Of a stretch of 64,000 bases of DNA, positions 43,249 through 54,634 are shown one piece after another (positions within the stretch are counted from its first letter, which is position 1; every line of letters starts with the position of its first letter). Source of the stretch: Phytophthora colocasiae (taxonomy: Eukaryota; Oomycota; Peronosporomycetes; Peronosporales; Peronosporaceae). The stretch lies in assembly GCA_018806915.1 (NCBI GenBank), contig JAGKQI010000103.1:248001-312000 (forward strand). Reading direction: 5' to 3'. A program made the translations under genes and the position numbers. Under the pieces are notes generated by a model, which ran no database searches, was not told the origin of the DNA, and was given only the letters and a program-made list of their open reading frames with translations.

Positions 43249-46200
43249 TTATCCATTGGGAACGACTTGTTCATTTTCGTCTGAAGGTGGCAACGGGAGG
43301 GAAACAGCAACAGCCAAATCAACTGCAATGACAGCGACAGCGTATGCGTCGTGCTCTAATGGAGGCAACGAGGTCGACAAGAACTCCTTGTTGCTTTCAT
43401 CGCGGCTGGGTAGATATTCGTCGTTAGACTCGGATGTTACCATCGCTAGTTGTTCTTGAGCCTCTTCTAGCAAGTTTTGTGTTGATTCTTGTGTCTTTTC
43501 CACAGGGCTGAATGGTTCAAATTGTGGGCTTTGTCCTTCCTGGTCATGGCTGTCCTGCTCTTCTGGGTCTTCGTAGTCTTCTTCATAATCCTGGCTTTCC
43601 TCATCTCTAGTCTGTATATCTGTATGTCCTGGATTTTGTGAAGCATTGTCGTCGTCGTGTTCTTCATCATGTCCAGCAAGTAGGTGATCATGTTCGCCTT
43701 CATCTCTAGATTCCAGGCTTCGGTTTGAAGGATAAAATTCATTATCGTCGTGGAAAAGCAATCTCTGTTCATCAGGTTGCTGTTTCAATAAGGCATCACT
43801 CTGAGAGCTATTTAGCTTGTGATTCTGGTTCTCCCCTTCCTTTTGATCCACCTGTTGTTCTTCCCCAAAATGAGCTTGTCCTTCCTGCACTGGCTGATCG
43901 GTTTCCCCCTCTACGCCTTCAGAGTTCGGATTATCAGTAATTTCTGACACTTCACCCATAATGTCCCCCTTTTCATCTCCATCATCGAGTTGAACCTCGT
44001 TGTCTATCACTATATCAGGTTGAGGGGCGTTGGGTTTATCATTTTCCAGTTGGAATGCGTTTTGCTCTTGCGAGGCAGTCTGCTGCATCACTACTGGACT
44101 TGGCGGCTGCTCTTCGTTTGCTCCCATCCTCCGATGCTCTGTTAACTGCAGCTCATGCTCGATCGAATTCGTTTCAATATTGGGAGCTGGAACTACAAGT
44201 GTCGCCAAAGACTCGATGTGTTCCAACTGCAAATAACACAAGCAGATTAACATTGCAATAGTCTAAATCAACGTCAATTTCATCACAAACCTGGACTTGG
44301 GCATCTGAAAGTGCAGCAACGAGATATTCGCGATGTTCCGCCGCCGCTTTCTTCTCCCGTGAGCTTACAAACCGGGTGGGACTCCCTCCACCTTGATTTT
44401 TCATCTTCTTTGAGGTCTTTTTCTTCTTTTGTTTCGCCTTCTGTTTGATGGGAGATTTAAACGGTGATCCATTGTCTCTCCCTTGATTCTTCAAAAAGCT
44501 TTCTCCTCTTCCTTCACCATCGCGTATACGCTGTACAACGCTATAGGGACTTTTCCCAGGCTTCTTTGCAAGCTTTAGTTCGGTAATCGCGCCAATAAGG
44601 GCTCCAGTAGATGGACTTTGACCGATTTGAGTGCTTTCTCCCAGTGCTGCTAGGCGATGCTTGGGTTTTGCCTTGGAAAGACGGTCTGCAGCCTCCAGTA
44701 TATGTCGAAGTGCATGACTCCCACTTTTCCCATTGCCTTTTTGCTGATAGAGCTCACGGAAAAATGCTTCTTCTCGTTGTTGCTGGGAACTTTCATCGTT
44801 GTGGATGTCATCAGGAATACGGAGAGCATCATTGTCACCAGGCTCGAACGTTTCAATACGGGGTGGTAGCTTTGGGGCCATGGGTAAAGAGTGCAACGTA
44901 CTGCGAGGACCCGCTCTAAATTTCGCAGATTGACCATTATCAGTTGGAACAGGCTTCCACGCCGAAGCTGGTGGTTTTGTCTTAGATCCAGTAGTCTGAG
45001 CCCCGCGGGTGAACAGACTTGCGGTCGTCAGCAGAAGGGAGTCTGGTGGGTCATCATCGAAGAATCCAGAGTGTTTGGGTTTTTCACGAACAGGGCGTAG
45101 GAGTGCGGGGGCACTTGCGCTACTTCGGATCCCAAGAGCATTGGCTTCAAGCGATGCAGTGGCATAGTCTGCATACACGAGGCAGCAGCGCTCGCAAACC
45201 CCCACCGTCTTGTGGAGAAAGATTGGGTCTTGTCGATGGCGAGCAAAATCCTCAGCGCTGAGCGTCGGGTGCATATAGCGGATCACGGGTGGCATGAGGA
45301 ATTCTCGTCCCTGCCACGTCTTCAGTCCTGAACTAGTTCTAGACAGACCAGAATCATCGGTACTGGAACTCACAGACTTTAAATGGCGGAGGATGCCAAA
45401 TCCAACACCCCCAGCTTGTTGTACGACACGTTCATCAGGTGGCCATTCAATAGCTACTTGGTTTTCTTCATTGAGACGCTCGCGAAGAAATCGTAAAACG
45501 TGCTGGAAATGTGCCAAGACAGCTTTGTAGGTCGTAGATAAAAGAGCACGATGAGCTACTACCTGAGCGCAACTCGCACACCGTGTCTGACCCGGGCGGG
45601 GTTCTTCATCAACTTCAGGACTACTTGTAGAAGTCAAAGACACAGGTCCACTGCCAGAGCCTTGCGAGAAAGCAAACGTGGGGACTTTTGCGTCACTAAC
45701 GATGTCAAGTGGACGAATACCAAGCTCTCCCGTTGACATGTCAGCTGCAAGCATGTTTGAAAGAGCTAATGGCGGCTGTAAGCGTAATGAAGAGCTCCAC
45801 AGCAGCCACAACCGGTCCTCTGCATCGACTTGAAGACGCAGAACCATTCGCGCAATCCGGAACTTATGGTAAGATACGCGAGTGACGTGGTCAACAACCC
45901 GTTCGCAAAGTTGCTGGACCATACCAGGTAGAATCGATCCTCGCACAGGTTCCGGTCGACTAAGAGCTTCTGCTCCACCCCCTTCTTCAAAAGTCACGCC
46001 ACGCTCGTAAACACTAAATCGTGCGTCGTGAACAGCATGCACATTGACTCGACGTTCTAGTAAGCAGAGTTTCGGTGACCAGATCGCTCGAAGTGTCGAG
46101 TTACGAGCTCCCTTTGGTAGAGAAAACTGCTGAAGAATTCCCACGGACTGTTGTGCCCCTGGTGAAGACGAATGGGGGATCTCTGGTCTCTTGAATAAAA

Positions 46201-46534
46201 AATCGCGAAGTGCTTCGACATCGTAGTACTCGATCGCCGGACTGGTGCTCTCCAACTTCGGGAGATAGAGAAAGTAAGCGACGATGTCAGTTGGCGCCTT
46301 CCGCTTGGTAAACGAGTGTTCGATATGTGCTGCGGTGAGGTTTGCGCGGTGTTTTCGCTTGATACGCCCACTTTTGCGGCTCGTAAAATACCAGGACACA
46401 GCCTGTGAGCCGCGGTAAATTATTGTTGGTGGAACACTCACCCGAGGACCATCACCAAGATCGTCTGCTGTCCACAGGTAGTGGAAAAGATTCTCCACCA
46501 AGCCGTCCCCTTCCAGAGGTAGTGGTGCTGCCAT
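43249..46534 (-). CDS. Large protein of unknown function with acidic C terminus
   Basis: Two exons in phase: 44291-46534 and 43249-44226 (3222 nt, 1073 residues) from the Met at 46534. The N-terminal 250 residues look globular and conserved (GLVENLFHYLWTADD, TLRAIWSPKLCLLERRVN, ILPGMVQQLCERVVDHVTRV, RLWLLWSSSLRLQ). Paired cysteines CASCAQVV and CERCCLVY in the middle could bind metal. A Lys-rich block (KQKAKQKKKKTSKKMK) precedes a 330-residue acidic, Gln/Glu/Asp-rich tail, probably disordered. I do not recognise the family with certainty; the N-terminal pattern resembles proteins I associate with ciliated protists, which is only a weak impression. Confidence 0.6.
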
Positions 46535-46695
46535 AGCAGACCAGTTGATTCTTGGAAAACAATGGAGCGTTGCCACATATTTGTAGCATACGCTATTTCA
46601 AGTTTTCTTGTGGAGTTTCACGTCTTGGCATCACTACATGTAGTAAACTAGTTAAATCTTCCTCTCCGCAAGAAATTAATACGTCCGCATCTGCC

Positions 46696-49384
46696 ATGAG
46701 AAGCAATCAACAAGCATCACCAACAAAGTCTCACGCTGGAGGAGATCCGACTGGACCGTCCGTCGTTGAGCCGGAAGCAAAAGGTCAACAAGACCTGCAG
46801 CACGCCGTAGATCTTTACCAGAAAGGAATGGAAATTGCACACGGAGCTACAACCTTTGAAGACCACTGTCGCGCAATCGAAAGTTTCAGCTTGGCCATTG
46901 CCATCCGCCCCACACAAGCTCGCTTCTTCCTCGCTCGTGGAAATGCTTTTCGTAGTATTGGAGAACTTGAACGCGCTGCAAAAGACTATGGATCTGCAAT
47001 CACGCTTGACGACCGGACTGCACTGTACTATGCCAACCGTGGAGCTTGCTATCGGAAGCTTAACCAAAGTGCGAAAGCCCTTGAAGACCTCACCAACGCG
47101 ATCGAACTGGATGGTCGGAAAGCACCGCACTATTTCAATCGTGCACTCGTGTTGCATGATGCTGGCTTTTATCGTGAGGCCATCATTGACTTTTCAAAAG
47201 CACTCGAAGACGGGTCCACTGCTGCAAACGCTGCTTCCAATAGTGCAGGAGCATCAGGAACAAATGCAGCCCAAATCAATAATGGTGGTGGTATCGGCAT
47301 TCGGGTCGAGTATCGCGCCTTACAGACCCGTGCAAACTGCTACCGGCGCCTCGGACACCTACCAAAGTGCATCGAAGACTTGCAGGCCGCCATTAAGTTG
47401 GATCCACGTAACGCATCAGCATTTAGTGCGCTAGCTTTGGCTCACTTTGAATGCGGTGACTTCGAGCGCGCTGCTGACGGCTTCACACGAGCCATCGAGC
47501 TCAACGCAAGTAACGCCAGCTATTACAGCTATCGTGGTCTCTGCTATTACCGCCAAGGCCACGAAGTTGCGGTCAAGCAGCGACTTCAGCAGGATGGATC
47601 AGCTACCTTTACCAGTGGCATGGGGGCTTTCGCACGACAGTGTCTCGCCGACTTCAACAAATGTATCCAGCTTGATGGTCGCGATCCGCAAGCATATTTC
47701 TACCGAGGCTCGGTGAGGCTTGCATTGGCATTGGATTTGGATCAAGCATCGTTAACCACATCTACAGCAGCAGGAACGATCGAGGCGAAGGCGATTGAAT
47801 CACGGAACACTCTTAACAGCGACTCTACTCCAAGCGTAGTTGTTGCTCCAGTTCCGACCGTCAGTTACATGTCGTCTGCGGAGCAACTCGAGGCAGCATT
47901 TGCTGACATTGAAATGGCCCGCACACTAAGTCCCAGTGGAGTACCATATCAAGTAGGCATGGCGATGATCATGCAACTGAAGCAACATCACTCTGAAGCG
48001 CGTGCTATGTTTGAAGCGATCCAATCAGGCGCTTCGGACCACAGGAGTGTACTTGTTCAATTCCATACAGCGCTATGTTGTCACACTCTCGGTGATCATG
48101 AACGTGCCTTAGAACTACTCACAGATGCTCTTGATGTTCTTCCGGACGAACCAGTTTTTCTCGAAACCAGGGGGCTAATTCTGCAAGAGATTCGAGCTCA
48201 TTCTCTAGCACTCGCGGACTTTACTCATGCTCTGGAAGTTCTCGAGAGTCACGATGATCACAAAGCAAAATTCACCCAAATTCTTGGACTCCGATATCTT
48301 CGTGGGGAAAGCGCGCTGCGACTTGGTCGTTATCAGGATGCCATTAATGATTGCAGTATGGCTATTGCTGGCGGCTATACGGCCGACATGGCAGCTCACA
48401 ACACTCGTAGCATGGCTCTTCGCGGACTTAGCGACTACGACCGGGCTCTCGAAGATCTTAACGTACGCCAAACGATATCTGCAACCTCTGTACACTGGAA
48501 TCTCCTCATACTTTGTGATGGTTAGGCGTGCGTGGCTCAAGCACCGAATAACCATATTTTCCGTTTCCACCGAGCTCTTTGTCTGATGGAATGCGATAGA
48601 TACTCTGAAGCTCTGCCGGATCTTCATGAAACTGCAACTCGTAACACCACAGATACCAAGTACGTTAAAAAGAACTCACAATTCGAATCCTTGGCACACC
48701 TGTACTCACTGGACGTCTCCGTCTGCAAGGTTGCTGTACTACATAGGCTTGTGTTATTTCCATGAGCGCCAACCCAATGAGTGCGTCGTCTTCATGAAGC
48801 GTGCGTTAGAGTGCAAACCCACACAAGAGCTGCTCCCTGATTTGTAAATGCCCCGAGGCTTCGTTTCTTGAACCCGTTCTAGGTTTCTCATGCCGCTTGT
48901 CCTGTCCAGGTATTACCACATAGGGCTTTCGTACGCCCTGGAAGGCCAAAATATGGATGCAATCGAGCACTTTACCAGCGCATACAATCACTCACTTATC
49001 ATGGAGAAGTATACTGAAGCCGGAAACAACCAGGGAGAAGAGTTTTTCGACGTAAACGACAAGAAAACTCAGCTTCGGCAGCTTCACGAAGCCCAACTTC
49101 TGTATATCCACGAACGAGCGAAAGCCTTGCAGCTGGAGCGATACCATGCCGAGGCACTTGCTGATTTCTCCTTCGTGATCGCACAGCAGCCAACCAACGC
49201 GCACGCCTACTTCCGTCGTGGATTTGCTCAAAAAGCACTTGGAGATTTTAAGGCTGCAGCTCACGACCTTCAAACCGCAAGACTTCTCGATCCAAACAAT
49301 CTGCAACTGGTAGTCAACTACAAGGAGCTGCGAGATGTCGAGTGCATCGTCCTCTGTGCTCCAGGCAAAGAGAAGCGCTACTAA
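46696..49384 (+). CDS. TPR repeat protein
   Basis: Four exons in phase: 46696-48462, 48526-48659, 48730-48843 and 48910-49384 (2490 nt, 829 residues). At least ten tetratricopeptide repeats run through it, for example ARFFLARGNAFRSIGELERA, ALYYANRGACYRKLNQSAKA, PHYFNRALVLHDAGFYREA, SYYSYRGLCYYRQG and HAYFRRGFAQKALGDFKAA, with short linkers of Ala, Ser and Asn. TPR arrays are protein-binding scaffolds; no extra catalytic domain is present. An upstream in-frame extension to 46552 begins without ATG and overlaps the divergent promoter, so the Met at 46696 is preferred. Its specific complex cannot be named. Confidence 0.85.
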
Positions 49385-49526
49385 ATCAAACGTGTTAGTA
49401 CCCGTTACTCATAAAATAGTGAAACTGGCATCGTCCGCATATCTTGTGACGCGAATCGTCGCGTATCCAGGAAATCGTCCATAGTAATCGGTCACACAAG
49501 AGGTAAGCGGGACTGGAGCAAGAGCG

Positions 49527-50246
49527 ATGGGCAACGTTTGCACCTGCTGCAACTGGCACCGAGGCTCAAGTACCGACAAATCAAAGAAGCCAGGCAATAA
49601 GGAACCGTGGTTCGAGCAAGATTCCGTACCGCTCATATCTGCAAAACAAGACCTTGACGATATTGGATTCGACGAAGCCGATGGTAGCTTGAAGAGGACA
49701 GTCTTAATCCGCTCGCCCAGGCCAACAAGAACCACAACTAGTGATATCGAAGAGCTTTCCAGTCGAACTTCGCGACGCCTACAGCAGCAATACGAGCAAG
49801 AAGAGAAGGGTTACATCCACAGGGTTAAGGCATCATCAGTAGATTCCAGTAGCCATAATCGCAGGAGATCCGATCGCCGAGATGATAAAGAACGCCCAAG
49901 AAGCTACAGCGAAAATCGCCACCACCAAGACCTTGCTGAAACCCGACCACGGTACGAACGGAGAACTGTTCGGACTTCCTCGCTCGAGGTACAAGATAGT
50001 ATTCGAGATTTGCAACAATCATCGTCGTCCGCCAGCTCTTCGCGAGTTACCTCACAGTCCCAAGATGCTGCATCATTTGCCGATGATGAAGTCGAAAGCG
50101 TAGAATATTCTCATGGCTCACTCCGATCACACAGGTCCTCGTCTAACGCATCTTCATCCCCGAAAGCATCATCAAGAAGTGGCTCTCCGAGCAAGAAGCA
50201 ACGCTATGGCCGGAAACACTATCGAGCGAACGCCAGTCGTAAGTAG
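49527..50246 (+). CDS. Predicted N-myristoylated, Ser/Arg-rich protein
   Basis: Intronless 239-residue frame starting MGNVCTCCNW. Gly2 with small residues after it fits an N-myristoylation signal, and the Cys residues at 5, 7 and 8 are candidates for palmitoylation, so membrane anchoring is likely. The rest is low-complexity, highly charged and Ser-rich (RRRSDRRDDKERPRSYSENRHH, SSSASSSRVTSQ), probably disordered and phosphorylated, ending in a basic KKQRYGRKHYRANASRK. No domain recognised. It may be an adaptor or membrane-tethered regulator. Confidence 0.6.
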   Translation: MGNVCTCCNWHRGSSTDKSKKPGNKEPWFEQDSVPLISAKQDLDDIGFDEADGSLKRTVLIRSPRPTRTTTSDIEELSSRTSRRLQQQYEQEEKGYIHRVKASSVDSSSHNRRRSDRRDDKERPRSYSENRHHQDLAETRPRYERRTVRTSSLEVQDSIRDLQQSSSSASSSRVTSQSQDAASFADDEVESVEYSHGSLRSHRSSSNASSSPKASSRSGSPSKKQRYGRKHYRANASRK

Positions 50247-50514
50247 GCGAATCCCTTTCAATCAATGCACGCAAACAAGATGCATGCATCACACAGACGT
50301 TTGCCCTTTTCACTCGTTCTTTCGATTCTCTCCATTGCCTGCATCCAAAAAGCACCGCACATTGGGGCAACCCAACAGCTACTTACATGTATGACTTGGA
50401 CTGACCAACAATTCACTCACTCGCGTGTAGGGAGACTGCATTCTTCGACACGTAGCTGCTGTTTTCTCGCTGATGGTGGCAGTATCTAAGGAGGGTGTCA
50501 TGCTGAGCATGCGA

Positions 50515-52928
50515 TCACTTTGGCATGGAGCTGATGTACTGAAGCAGCCGCCGCTCCGAAATGCTTCCATCTAAGCCAGGGATGCCCCCACCTTCGCTGG
50601 CAACAAACTTAAAAATGGGCTCCTCACACTCAAAGCCACCGAGATTGTACGGGGCTTCGGTCGGGGTGTAGATGACACCATCCACCTCGTGCGTCACGCT
50701 CTTGGCAAACTTCGTCAGCATGTACTCAGTCTTGGCCAGGCGGAAGTGGTCTTTCATACGCACACGAAAAGGTTCATTGTTGTAGTCGTAAGACTTGTCC
50801 TGCACGAATACCACAGAGCAAAAGAGTAGTCGCCACGTTAAACCAGCTCAACAATTTGAGGTTTTCAAATGTGCCAACACGTACGTTTTTGCGTGGAACA
50901 ATGATCTCGTTTTGTAAGCACTGTAGCCGCTTTTCGAGCTTCTTTTGCCAAATTGGCGTACCCTCCAAGAAGAGAATGTCAAATGCGAGGTATCGGGCCA
51001 CCTTCGTGTCATGGTCTTGATCTTCCACGATAAGCCCGTCAATCAACGTGTTCGCTTGGAACTCATTCTGGATTATGTAGTCAACGAAAAAGTAATAAGT
51101 AATGTTCACAAGGTTTGCATCGAACTTTACAACGTACCGGCGCCCTTCGTCGTGGAAACTTCATTTCGACCTTTGTGAAGGTCATGTCTCGAGATACGAC
51201 GTACGTTCCATCCGCAGTCACGTAGAGGAGACAGCGACGGCTGTATGTAAAATTGAATACACAAACGATCAGTATTTTTCTCTATCACAGAGTTAAATAA
51301 AACGTACCCTCGTGCCCGCCATGTAACAAGATAAGCCTTGGTCAAGCAGCCCTTGCGTTTGTAGGCTCCTTCCGCGACATGGGTCGCTGTAAAGGGAATG
51401 GTCTAGAAGATGCCAATCACAATGACTCAGCATGGACGCTACCTTTCTCACATGCATTTGCTTACCTCGCACCCAGGGAATCCTTCAACACCAGTGAGCT
51501 TTCCTAAGGACTGAGTCAGCTTTTGGTGCTCCTCCGATGAAGCTGCCAACGTCTCGCCATATGCCAGCGGTTGAACCTCATCCATCCACGAACGAATTTT
51601 ACGCCGCTTCGCAGGACGTTGCTCCTGACGGTCTGGTGGAATGTACATGGGTGCTTTGTACACTGGGGGAGTTGGAAAACCACTTGGTGTCGTTGCTCGG
51701 CCGTTATTAGATGGTGAAGCTTTTGCAGGCGCAGTAGCAGGGGCAACAATCGCCTCCTTTTGCACAAACTTGTTTGCTCGGTCTTGCTCAGTCACGACTT
51801 CGTTCCCAACCGACGACTCACTTTTACGTTTGCGAGTTTCGTCGTTTTCCCATCGTGGAGGAGCAGGAACCGCTAATTTTGCCGACTCAGACGACAAGGT
51901 GCTGTAATACTTGCGGTACAATCGCTACGATATATCAACATGGTCAGTTCTACGTCATAACAAGCACATCGCAATCTACCAGTAAATTGTAGACTGCAAT
52001 AGTAATACATACCTCAAGATAATGCCTTGAGTAGATCCCAGGTGCCGTCGACTGAGCAAACTCTTCTACCGCAGCGTCTAGACTTAGACCGCAATGCTCC
52101 ACCAAAAAACTACAAGCAACAGCCAAGAACCTCTTCAGTTAAGTCACTAATTCCAAAATCTGCAGGATAGTTCCTCGTACCTGACAATGAGGAATCCCAC
52201 AAAGTTGTATCCGTCGGCACCATACACAGCAACGTCCATATCCTTCCGCTCACCCGTTAAGTGGTTAGCCACTGCCTTACAAAAGGCTGCCACCATCTTG
52301 TCGTCGTGGACGTCGCGATCCTTCTCTTCAGCATCTACATGAAGGCACATTTTCAGTCTCCAGTCTCTGTCGAAGCACAATCTCCCTCAAAATTATCACC
52401 TTCGGGTGTGTCAACGTGCAGTTTAACGTACTGGACGTCCCAGTCATCCCACTCCCTAATATCCAGCAAAAGCTTTAGTAAAACGCATCCGAACATTCGA
52501 TCCAGTAGAAAGCACACACTTGACGTCGTGTAGGAAGGTGTCGCTACCCGTGGCATCAATGACAAGCCCCACGTTCACCACCGACCCCGAGCGCGTGTCC
52601 GCGATGAGCTTCTCCATAAGCGCTGAGGGTGCGTAGCTCTTCCTGGCTGAAAAGTGGATCTCATAGCTGCAACAACAAACATGATTTAGACGTCAATAGG
52701 CGTGCATTAAGCATATATTCGACAGAGGACAGCATACATAGAAGAGAGCGGTGCGCGGATGGGTAGAATGGGCGCACTCTTGACGCGCGTCGTGTACTGC
52801 GGTGTGCTCTCGAACTGTTGCCAGCGCGTTGCGTCCCAGCGCAGTAACTTGCGGCCGCTGCCATTCTTCTGCTGCTCTTGGGCGGCCCGCAGCTTGGCCG
52901 CCACCTCCGCTCGGGTCGGGTCGCTCAT
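50515..52928 (-). CDS. mRNA capping enzyme homologue with both active sites substituted
   Basis: Ten exons in phase: 52738-52928, 52520-52666, 52400-52455, 52181-52334, 52013-52109, 51466-51924, 51308-51402, 51138-51240, 50885-51067 and 50515-50799 (1770 nt, 589 residues). The layout is that of the animal bifunctional capping enzyme: a tyrosine-phosphatase-like triphosphatase domain (VGLVIDATGSDTF, WDVQYVKLHVDTPE, EEFAQSTAPGIYSRHYLE), a Lys-rich linker, then a guanylyltransferase (ANTLIDGLIVE, RYLAFDILFLEG, HEVDGVIYTPT). But the P-loop HCxxGxxRTG reads VYGADGYNFVG, motif I KADG reads RARG, motif III DGE reads DGL, motif V KWK is absent and the OB domain is nearly missing. No stop or frameshift interrupts it, so it looks like a maintained pseudoenzyme. 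Confidence 0.87.
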
Positions 52929-53150
52929 GGCTTCTTCAACGGCGGGAGAATGAGGAGTGATGGTCACTTTGCTTTTGGTTCGGGTTTGCTCTCTTGGCGC
53001 GCAAACGGACTTCAGAGCCGGAAACCTGTATTAGAAGGTAAAGGTGGGTTTTAAATATATTTTGACAGAACTATTATTATAGCAAGTTATCAATTTATAG
53101 ATGGTCATTCTCTTGAGAGGGTACAATCACTCCAGGCCTCAAAGTCAACA

Positions 53151-54567
53151 ATGCAAAGGGTACTGAGTGCGTGGCGCAAGTCGCGCGCTGTAAGCGCTAA
53201 GGAGGGGCATGAGGTGCATTATATCCTAATAATATATTACTATACATGCTTAAAACTATCTGACGCAAATTTTGGGGAGGCAGGAGCTGCAGGAAGTGCT
53301 GGCGAAACTGCGGAAGCTCGGCAGGCATGAAACTTTGGACCAGGTTCAGAATGCAAATGACAGCAATTGGGGCCTTCTGTACTGACAACGATTCATTTAA
53401 TGCAGTTCAAAGAGTCGTCATTGGTGTCCAAGCTGACGTCGCCTGTGCAGTTTCATGGCTTGGGCAACATGATTTACAACAACGCCGCCGACAATGAGGA
53501 GGAAGCGAAGAAGGCCCTGCACGTCTGGAAAATCGCCATGGATAAGGTAAAGATATAGGAAAGGGTGTCTGACGGAGGAGTGGCATTGATTCAAATGTTC
53601 TGATAGGTGTTTGTGGTCTAGGGAAGTGAGAAGGCCAAGTTCAGCTACGCACTGTGCATGAAGAAGGGCATCGGTGAGGTCTATGTTGCAGTTTACGTGC
53701 CAGCGAGCGAGCTGTCTGTCTGATCGATGATACGTTGTATCTGGGTGTAGGCTTTCCGAAGAAGGATGCGATGGGGGCGGTAAAGTACTTTAAGGAGGTG
53801 AGATGTTAACATGTCTAATAATGAGGCGAAAGTAAGCTGATATTTTGCAATTGCATCTCCAGTTGACCGAGTCCGGGCATGTTTGGGGGGCCTTTGCGTA
53901 CGCTGACGCACTTAGCAATGGCGAAGGAACCCGCAAGAACGAGAAAAAGGCCTTTGAGTTGTTTAAGAAGTGTGCTGATATTGGTGTTCCACCAGCGTAC
54001 ATGAATGTTGCCAATATGTACATGTCGGGCACAGGAACAGACAAGGTGATGTTTTGGGTGTAAGGTAGCTCGCAAAAGTTGCTAACTGGCACTAACTCTG
54101 TATGACTTTTACAGAATGAGGTTGAGGCGTTAAAGTGGCTCACCAAGGCTGCGGAAGCTGGCGATCCGACTGCAAAATCCCGGTTGGGTGAGTACTACTC
54201 ACTTGGCTTGGGTGGTGTTCAGAAGAACCAAGCTCGTGCTGTCCAGTACTACAAGGAAGCTGCCGTTGCTGGTATCATTACCGCGCAATATAACTTGGGC
54301 TACTTGTTCCTGACTGGTGACGGGGTGCCCCAGGATGCGCTACAGGCTGAAGCTCTGTTTCGCAAGGCTGCCGAGAAGGGTTTCGTGATGGCCATGGTCA
54401 ACCTCGCCCAGATGTACCGCACAGGCTACGGCAAGGTGCCCAAAGATTTGGATACAGCGCGCAAGTGGCTGGAGTTGGCCGCTCCACATGACCTCAATGC
54501 AAAGGAGTTGCTGGAGGCGATGACTGAGCCAGTAGATGCTGAGCGGGAACCCATCGTTAAACATTGA
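53151..54567 (+). CDS. Sel1-like repeat protein
   Basis: Seven exons in phase: 53151-53213, 53284-53343, 53406-53546, 53622-53673, 53751-53797, 53863-54045 and 54115-54567 (999 nt, 332 residues). Sel1 repeats are clear in the second half: SGTGTDKNEVEALKWLTKAAEAG, SRLGEYYSLGLGGVQKN, YNLGYLFLTGDGVPQD and VNLAQMYRTGYGKVPKD. The first 25 residues are basic with few acids (MQRVLSAWRKSRAVSAKEG), hinting at a mitochondrial targeting signal. Sel1 arrays act as scaffolds in ERAD and mitochondrial assembly; the partner is unknown. Divergent from the capping-like gene across 222 bp. Confidence 0.85.
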
Positions 54568-54634
54568 TCCTAATAGCACTGTGGTCTTGATTAAATTCTT
54601 ATCTATCTACTAGTAGTTGCTTTGGTGTATTTGT

